Positions 56,825 to 61,814 of a DNA stretch of 61,814 bases are shown one piece after another. The notes below the pieces were generated by a model. That model was given only the letters and a program-made list of their open reading frames with translations. It made no database searches and was not told the origin of the DNA. Both the position numbers and the translations under genes were made by a program. This stretch comes from Burkholderiales bacterium (lineage in GTDB: Bacteria > Pseudomonadota > Gammaproteobacteria > Burkholderiales > Ga0077523): NCBI GenBank assembly GCA_019747905.1, contig JAIEQG010000011.1:1-61814 (forward strand), written 5' to 3'. The stretch's first letter is position 1. Each line of letters begins with the position of its first letter.

Positions 56825-57934
56825 GTGACCGCGGCGCCGGCCTGGGTTCCGGCTCCGAAGGACGCAGTCCCTCCCGGCGAGCTTCGCCGCGTGCTGGTGG
56901 TGAAGCTGCGCAACCTGGGCGACGTGCTGCTGACCTCGCCCGTGTTCTCCACCCTTGCGGCGCACGCACCGCAGGCCGAGATCGATGCGCTGGTCTATCG
57001 CGATACGGCCGACATGCTGTCGGGCCATCCTGCGCTCGCCCAGCTGCACACCATCGATCGCGGCTGGAAGCAACTGGGGCCCTGGGCGCAGTTCCGGTAC
57101 GAGCGGGCGCTGATCGGGGCCTTGCGCGCGCGCCGCTACGACCTGGTCGTGCACCTTACCGAGCATCGGCGTGGCGCATGGCTCACGCGCTTGCTGCGAC
57201 CCCGCTGGGCGGTGGCTCCGGATGGCGACTACGGCCGGTTCTTCGATCGCAGCTTCACGCATCGTTATCGGGTGGTCGGCGGCAACCGCCGCCACACGGC
57301 CGAGATCCACCTCGACAGCCTGCGGCGCTTGGGGCTGCACCCGACACCGGAGAGCCGCCGCCTCGTCTTCGCGGAGGACGCCCAGGCCGGCAATCGCGCG
57401 GCGGTGCTGCTGGCGAGCGGGGGCCTCACCAACGGCCGCTTCGTGGCCATCCATCCGGCGTCTCGCTGGCATTTCAAGTGCTGGCCGGTGGAATCCATGG
57501 TGGCTCTCATCGACGGCCTGCAGGATCGGGGGCATCGCGTCGTGCTGACCTGTGCGCCGGACCCGGCGGAACGCGAGATCGCCGATGCCATCGTCGCTCG
57601 CGTGGGCCGCCCGGTGATCGATCTCGGCGGTCAGCTCGGGTTGAAGGAGCTCGGTGCGGTGATCCGTCGTGCGCGGCTTTTCATCGGGGTTGATTCCGCA
57701 CCGATGCACATGGCCGCAGCCGTGGGGACGCCAACCGTTGCCTTGTTCGGCCCGAGCGGCGAGATCGAGTGGGGGCCCTGGATGGTGCGCAGCCGCGTGC
57801 TCACTTCCGACCACCGCTGCCGGCCGTGCGGCTTCGACGGTTGCGGCGGCGGCAAGCGCAGCGAGTGTCTGGAGGCCATCACCCCCATGCGGGTGCTGGC
57901 CGCAGCCGAGGAACTGCTCGGAGAGGCTTCTTGA
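56825..57934 (+). CDS. GT9 heptosyltransferase, WaaQ-like
   Basis: A 369-residue GT9 enzyme. It has RVLVVKLRNLGDVLLTSPVFSTL, VHLTEHRRGAWL, HPASRWHFKCWP and the C-terminal VIRRARLFIGVDSAPMHMAA block, with RCRPCGFDGCGG near the end as in WaaQ-type (heptosyltransferase III) proteins. It probably adds a side heptose to the inner core. GTG start at 56825; stop overlaps the next gene. Confidence 0.9.
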   Translation: MTAAPAWVPAPKDAVPPGELRRVLVVKLRNLGDVLLTSPVFSTLAAHAPQAEIDALVYRDTADMLSGHPALAQLHTIDRGWKQLGPWAQFRYERALIGALRARRYDLVVHLTEHRRGAWLTRLLRPRWAVAPDGDYGRFFDRSFTHRYRVVGGNRRHTAEIHLDSLRRLGLHPTPESRRLVFAEDAQAGNRAAVLLASGGLTNGRFVAIHPASRWHFKCWPVESMVALIDGLQDRGHRVVLTCAPDPAEREIADAIVARVGRPVIDLGGQLGLKELGAVIRRARLFIGVDSAPMHMAAAVGTPTVALFGPSGEIEWGPWMVRSRVLTSDHRCRPCGFDGCGGGKRSECLEAITPMRVLAAAEELLGEAS

Positions 57935-59076
57935 CCGGTCCGCGGATCGCGCTGGTGCGCCAGCGCTACAACGCGGCCGGCGGCGCCGAGCGTTTCGTGG
58001 CCCGGGCGATGGAGGCGCTGCGCCGTGACGGCGCCCAAATCACGCTCGTCACACGACGCTGGGAAGCGGAGGCGGGCACGGAGGGCATCGTCACTCTCGA
58101 CCCGTTCCACCTGGGCCGCACGTGGCGTGACTGGTCGTTCGCGCGGGCCGTTTGTCGGCACGTGCGCGAGAACCGCTACGACCTGGTGCAGTCGCACGAG
58201 CGCATCGCTTGCTGCGACGTGTATCGCGCGGGCGACGGCGTCCATCGCGAATGGCTGCTGCAGCGCGGCCGGGTGGTCGGGCCGCTGCGACGCGCTTCGT
58301 TGTGGGCCAATCCGCACCATCGATACGTGCTCGCGCGGGAACGCGAGGTGTTCGCGAGCCCCCGCGTCCGGGCAGTGATCTGCATTTCGCGCATGAACCG
58401 GGAGGAGATCATGCGGCACTACGGCACTCCCGAGCGGAAGCTGCCGGTGGTGTACCTCGGCGTCGATCTGGATCACTTTCACCCTACGCAGCGTGAGCGA
58501 CTGCGTACCGCACAGCGCGCTGCTCTTGGTATCGGGGAGTCGGACCTGACCGTGGTGTACGTGGGCTCCGGTTTCGAGCGCAAGGGTGTGGCGACGCTGC
58601 TGCGGGCGGTCGCCCGATCGACCGTGCCGTGCCACGCGATCGTGGTGGGTGGCGACAAGCACGCGAGCCGCTACGAAGCGCTGGCGGGCGAACTCGGCAT
58701 CGCGGCGCGCGTGCGATTCGTGGGGGTGCAGAAGGATGCACGGCCCTGGTACGCGGCCGGCGACGTCTTCGTCATGCCCAGCCTCTACGAGCCCTTCGGC
58801 AACGCCAACATGGAAGCGCTGGCCATGGGGCTCCCGGTGATCACGAGCACCAAGTCCGGCGTGGCGGAGCTGCTCGAACCGGGCGTGAGCGGCTACGTGC
58901 ACGATGCCCTGGATGCCGACGGTGTCGCCGCATCCGTCGCGGCGCTGGCCGATCGCGAACACCGCGAATCCATGGGCCGCGCCGCGCGCAAGGTCGCCGA
59001 GGGTTATTCGCTCGAAGCCATGAGCCGGCAGCTGCTCGACCTCTACGCGCGGTTGCTCGCGCCGTCCTCCGTCTGA
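57931..59076 (+). CDS. GT4 glycosyltransferase, WaaG-like
   Basis: A 381-residue GT-B enzyme. It opens RIALVRQRYNAAGGAERFVARA, has HERIACCDVYRAGDGVH and the donor site FVMPSLYEPFGNANMEALAMGLPVI-type segment with E-x7-E. LPS core glucosyltransferase WaaG has the same order. Start is TTG at 57931 (TTGA overlap with the previous gene), with GGAGAGG 5 bases ahead. Confidence 0.88.
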   Translation: MTGPRIALVRQRYNAAGGAERFVARAMEALRRDGAQITLVTRRWEAEAGTEGIVTLDPFHLGRTWRDWSFARAVCRHVRENRYDLVQSHERIACCDVYRAGDGVHREWLLQRGRVVGPLRRASLWANPHHRYVLAREREVFASPRVRAVICISRMNREEIMRHYGTPERKLPVVYLGVDLDHFHPTQRERLRTAQRAALGIGESDLTVVYVGSGFERKGVATLLRAVARSTVPCHAIVVGGDKHASRYEALAGELGIAARVRFVGVQKDARPWYAAGDVFVMPSLYEPFGNANMEALAMGLPVITSTKSGVAELLEPGVSGYVHDALDADGVAASVAALADREHRESMGRAARKVAEGYSLEAMSRQLLDLYARLLAPSSV

Positions 59077-59080
59077 AGCC

Positions 59081-60946
59081 ATGTGCGGGATCGCCGGCTA
59101 TTTTTCCGATCGCAGCTTCGCGCCCTCGGTGCTCGAGGCGATGACCGGTGCGCTGCGCCATCGCGGCCCCGACGCCGAAGGATTCCATCGCGCCGGCCCG
59201 ATCCATCTCGGACACCGCCGCCTGTCGATCATCGACGTTGCCGGCAGCGCGCAGCCGTTGTTCAACGAAGACGGCTCCATCGCGATCGTTTTCAACGGCG
59301 AGATCTACAACTACCAGGAACTGCGCCGGCAACTGGTCGAGGCGGGACATCGATTCCAGACCCAGGGCGACACCGAAGTGCTGGTGCACGGCTACGAGCA
59401 GTGGGGCACCGAACTGCTCGGCCGCCTGCACGGCATGTTCGCCTTCGCGATCTGGGATGGCCCGCGCAAGCGCCTGTTCCTCGCGCGCGATCAGGTCGGC
59501 GTGAAGCCGCTGTACTACGCGTGGGACGGCAGCCTGTTCGCGTTCGGTTCCGAGCTGAAGGCGGTCCTCGCGCATCCGGGTGTGAAGCGCGACATCGATC
59601 TCGAAGCGATCAACCTGTTCCTCGAGTGCCAGTACATCCCGGCGCCGCGCAGCATCTATCAGGGAGTCAAGAAGCTGCGGCCGGCGCACGGCCTGCTGCT
59701 GGAAGGCGGGCAGCTCACCGAGATTCCGTACTGGAAGCCCGACTACTCGCACAAGCTCGAATGCACCGAAGCCGAGGCGGTGGCGCTGGTCGAGACGGAG
59801 TTGCGCCGGTCGGTGCAATCCATGCTGATGTCGGAAGTGCCGCTCGGTGCGTTCGTGAGCGGGGGCGTGGATTCCGGCGTGGTGGCGGCGCTCATGACCG
59901 ACGCGCTGGGCAAGCCGGTGGAGACGTTCAATCTCGGGTTCGAAGGCGACCGCTTCCAGAGCGAACACGAGGAAGCCGCCGCGGTCGCGCGCCACATCCG
60001 CAGCCATCATCATTGCCTGATGATCGAGCCGCAGACCGTGCTCTCGGGCATGGACCGATGGGTGGACATCTTCGACGAACCCTTCGGCGACCAGGCTGCG
60101 CTGCCGACGATGCTGCTGTCCGAATACGCGCGGCGGGAAGTTACCGTCGCGTTGACCGGCGAAGGGGCTGACGAGGTCTTCAGCGGCTACAGCAACTACG
60201 GCAAGCGCGCGCGCGAAGAGCGCATCACCGGCGTCATCGGTGCCGCGTGGTCGCCGCTGCGCCCGCTCATCCCGCTGCTGCCGCCGGTGCTGCGCAAGGA
60301 TCGCCTGATCAAGGCGGCGGGCAAGCCGCTGGCGGAACGCTACGTGACCATTCCGAACGTGTTCGACGAAGCGCTGCGGCCGGGGTTGTATTCCGATGCT
60401 TTCCGCGCCGGTGCCAGGGAGCGCCTGGCGACGTATGCCGCTCGCTACTTCGACGAATGCAATTCGGCCGAGTATCTGGACCGCATCATGTACGTCGACA
60501 CCCGCCTGTGGCTGCCGGACGACCTGCTGACCAAGGTCGATCGCGCGACCATGGCGTATTCGCTGGAAGCGCGCGTGCCCTACCTCGATCACGGTTTCAT
60601 CGGTGCTTGTGCGCGCCTGCCTGCGCGCTGGAAGCAGCACGAGAAGACCGGCAAGTACGTGCTCAAGAAGCTCGCCGAGAAGTTGTTGCCGCACGAGATC
60701 GTCCATCGCAACAAACAAGGCTTCGTGATGCCGCTGCGCCAGTGGCTGGACGGCGGATTGCGGCCGCTCGTCGACGACTGCCTCGGCCCCGGCGGGTTGC
60801 CGAAGCGCAATCTGCTGCGCCCCGATGCCGTGGCACGGCTGGTGGGCGATCACCGCAGCGGGCGCAAGGATCACTCCGGCCGTCTCTGGGTGCTGCTGGT
60901 GCTGGAGCTGTGGTTGCGGCGGTGGGAGCCGGAGTTCGCCCTGTGA
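59081..60946 (+). CDS. asnB: Asparagine synthase (glutamine-hydrolysing)
   Basis: A 621-residue protein. The N-terminal class II amidotransferase begins MCGIAGYFSDRSF with catalytic Cys2, and the C-terminal synthetase has the pyrophosphate loop SGGVDSGVVAALM and the TGEGADEVFSGY block. In surface polysaccharide loci AsnB-like enzymes may amidate sugars or proteins rather than make asparagine. It is coupled to the next gene by GTGA. Confidence 0.94.
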   Translation: MCGIAGYFSDRSFAPSVLEAMTGALRHRGPDAEGFHRAGPIHLGHRRLSIIDVAGSAQPLFNEDGSIAIVFNGEIYNYQELRRQLVEAGHRFQTQGDTEVLVHGYEQWGTELLGRLHGMFAFAIWDGPRKRLFLARDQVGVKPLYYAWDGSLFAFGSELKAVLAHPGVKRDIDLEAINLFLECQYIPAPRSIYQGVKKLRPAHGLLLEGGQLTEIPYWKPDYSHKLECTEAEAVALVETELRRSVQSMLMSEVPLGAFVSGGVDSGVVAALMTDALGKPVETFNLGFEGDRFQSEHEEAAAVARHIRSHHHCLMIEPQTVLSGMDRWVDIFDEPFGDQAALPTMLLSEYARREVTVALTGEGADEVFSGYSNYGKRAREERITGVIGAAWSPLRPLIPLLPPVLRKDRLIKAAGKPLAERYVTIPNVFDEALRPGLYSDAFRAGARERLATYAARYFDECNSAEYLDRIMYVDTRLWLPDDLLTKVDRATMAYSLEARVPYLDHGFIGACARLPARWKQHEKTGKYVLKKLAEKLLPHEIVHRNKQGFVMPLRQWLDGGLRPLVDDCLGPGGLPKRNLLRPDAVARLVGDHRSGRKDHSGRLWVLLVLELWLRRWEPEFAL

Positions 60947-61814
60947 GCAGCCGGCTGCGCATTCTCCACACCGAGTCGTCCACCGGTTGGGGCGGGCAGG
61001 AGATCCGCATCCTCACCGAGATGCGCGGCATGCTAGACCGCGGTCATGCCGTGACCCTGGTCACGCCCGAGGATGCGCAACTCCATCCTGCGGCCCGCAA
61101 GCTCGGTATCCCGGTGCAGGCGCTGCCCATCGGTCGCAAGAATCTCGGTGGCTTGTCCGCCTTGCGTGGGTGGCTCGCCCGGCAGCAATGGGCCTTCGAC
61201 GTGATCAACACGCACAGTTCCACGGACAGCTGGCTCGCCGCCGTTGCCTGTGCCACGCGCTCGGGTGCGCCACCGATTGTGCGCACGCGCCACGTGTCCA
61301 CGGCGGTGAACAATGGCCTCGGCACCCGTTGGCTGTACCTGCGGGCGACCAAGCACATCGTTACCACGGGTGAAGCCTTGCGGCAGCAGCTGCATCGCGA
61401 CAACGGCTTTCCGTTGGACCGCATGACGTCCGTGCGCACCGGCATCGATCTGCAGCGCTACCGCCCGCTCGACCAGGCCGAATGCCGGCGCCATCTCGGG
61501 CTCGAAGCTGGGCCCACCGTCGGCATCGTGGCCACGCTGCGCGACTGGAAAGGCCACGACATCCTGTTCGAAGCGTGGGATGCGATCCAGCGCGAAGTAC
61601 CGGGTGTCCGCCTGATGATCGTCGGCGATGGTCCCTATCGCGATCGACTTGATGCCATGGTCGAACGTCTCGGCATCGGGGCTTCGCTGCGCTTCGTTGG
61701 GCATCAGGAGAACGTGACCGAGTGGCTGAACGCCTTCGACGTCTTCACGTTGCCGTCGTGGGGCGACGAGGGCGTGCCCCAGGCGATCATGCAGGCGATG
61801 GCCTGCGGCAAGCC
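60943..61814 (+). CDS. GT4 glycosyltransferase, 3' end outside window
   Basis: An open frame beginning at the GTG overlapping the asnB stop and running past base 61814, giving at least 290 residues. It has RILHTESSTGWGGQEIRI, LVTPEDAQLHP, NTHSSTDSWLAA, KHIVTTGEALRQQL, VRTGIDLQRYRP and FTLPSWGDEGVPQAIMQAM, the usual GT-B series. The C-terminal end is not seen. Confidence 0.9.
   Translation, partial: MSSRLRILHTESSTGWGGQEIRILTEMRGMLDRGHAVTLVTPEDAQLHPAARKLGIPVQALPIGRKNLGGLSALRGWLARQQWAFDVINTHSSTDSWLAAVACATRSGAPPIVRTRHVSTAVNNGLGTRWLYLRATKHIVTTGEALRQQLHRDNGFPLDRMTSVRTGIDLQRYRPLDQAECRRHLGLEAGPTVGIVATLRDWKGHDILFEAWDAIQREVPGVRLMIVGDGPYRDRLDAMVERLGIGASLRFVGHQENVTEWLNAFDVFTLPSWGDEGVPQAIMQAMACGK

Noticed and set aside
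58841..60874. A 677-codon open frame on the minus strand
   Set aside because: It is antisense to the GT4 gene and asnB, which carry clear catalytic motifs; the antisense product is low-complexity and His/Arg-rich.

Overview
The window reads as chromosomal DNA of a GC-rich betaproteobacterium. The main evidence is gene order: yqgE-ruvX-pyrR-pyrB-pyrC', glnA-(DUF4124)-ntrB-ntrC, an ECF sigma factor with DUF3619, DUF3106 and RDD partners, and waaA/waaC beside an LPS/O-antigen locus. Genes are packed tightly, with many 4-base ATGA or GTGA overlaps. No rRNA, transposase, integrase or CRISPR array was found. The only tRNA-like sequence is degenerate.

Layout. 1-280: tandem and hairpin repeats. 281-2059 (minus): sigma factor operon. 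2190-5917 (plus): yqgE, ruvX and pyrimidine genes. 6023-8667 (plus): oligopeptidase A and a glutaredoxin-like protein. 8719-11262 (minus): accessory stretch with a PcfJ-like protein, a tRNA-like element, a promoter/operator candidate and a trypsin-like protease. 11591-12355: exonuclease III. 12506-17121 (minus): ntrC, ntrB, a DUF4124 protein and glnA, with a sigma-54 promoter and NtrC enhancer sites upstream of glnA. 17434-20185: rhodanese, uppP and an HD-GYP phosphodiesterase. 20370-23167 (minus): thiD-thiC under a TPP riboswitch. 23324-26031: pcm, a TolC-type outer membrane protein and 5-formyl-THF cyclo-ligase. 26000-29330 (minus): waaA and waaC, separated by a tandem array of 138-bp units.

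29418 to the right edge is a surface polysaccharide locus. It begins with GDP-fucose genes (gmd, fcl) that are split by a MntA/HepT-type toxin-antitoxin pair. A block that looks lower in GC (about 32.7-49.4 kb) holds glycosyltransferases, a Wzm/Wzt ABC exporter, a sugar O-methyltransferase, a PhyH-type oxygenase, a CDP-hexose pathway with a C-methyltransferase, and further transferases. GC-rich genes follow: a WbpV-WbpL-WbpM-like module (initiating sugar), a UDP-glucuronate epimerase-like enzyme, an O-antigen ligase, a heptosyltransferase-like protein, GT4 enzymes and an AsnB amidotransferase. Together they suggest an ABC-exported O-antigen containing fucose, a C-methylated 6-deoxyhexose and O-methylation, ligated to the LPS core outside the inner membrane.

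The most distinctive sequence features are the 138-bp array and its dispersed hairpin relatives, the structured leader with a tRNA-like element before the pcfJ-like gene, the TPP aptamer that appears to pair over the thiD start codon, a TolC gene that seems to start at ATC, and the CDP-linked branched-sugar cassette. All functions are inferred by reading the sequence; no database search was run.
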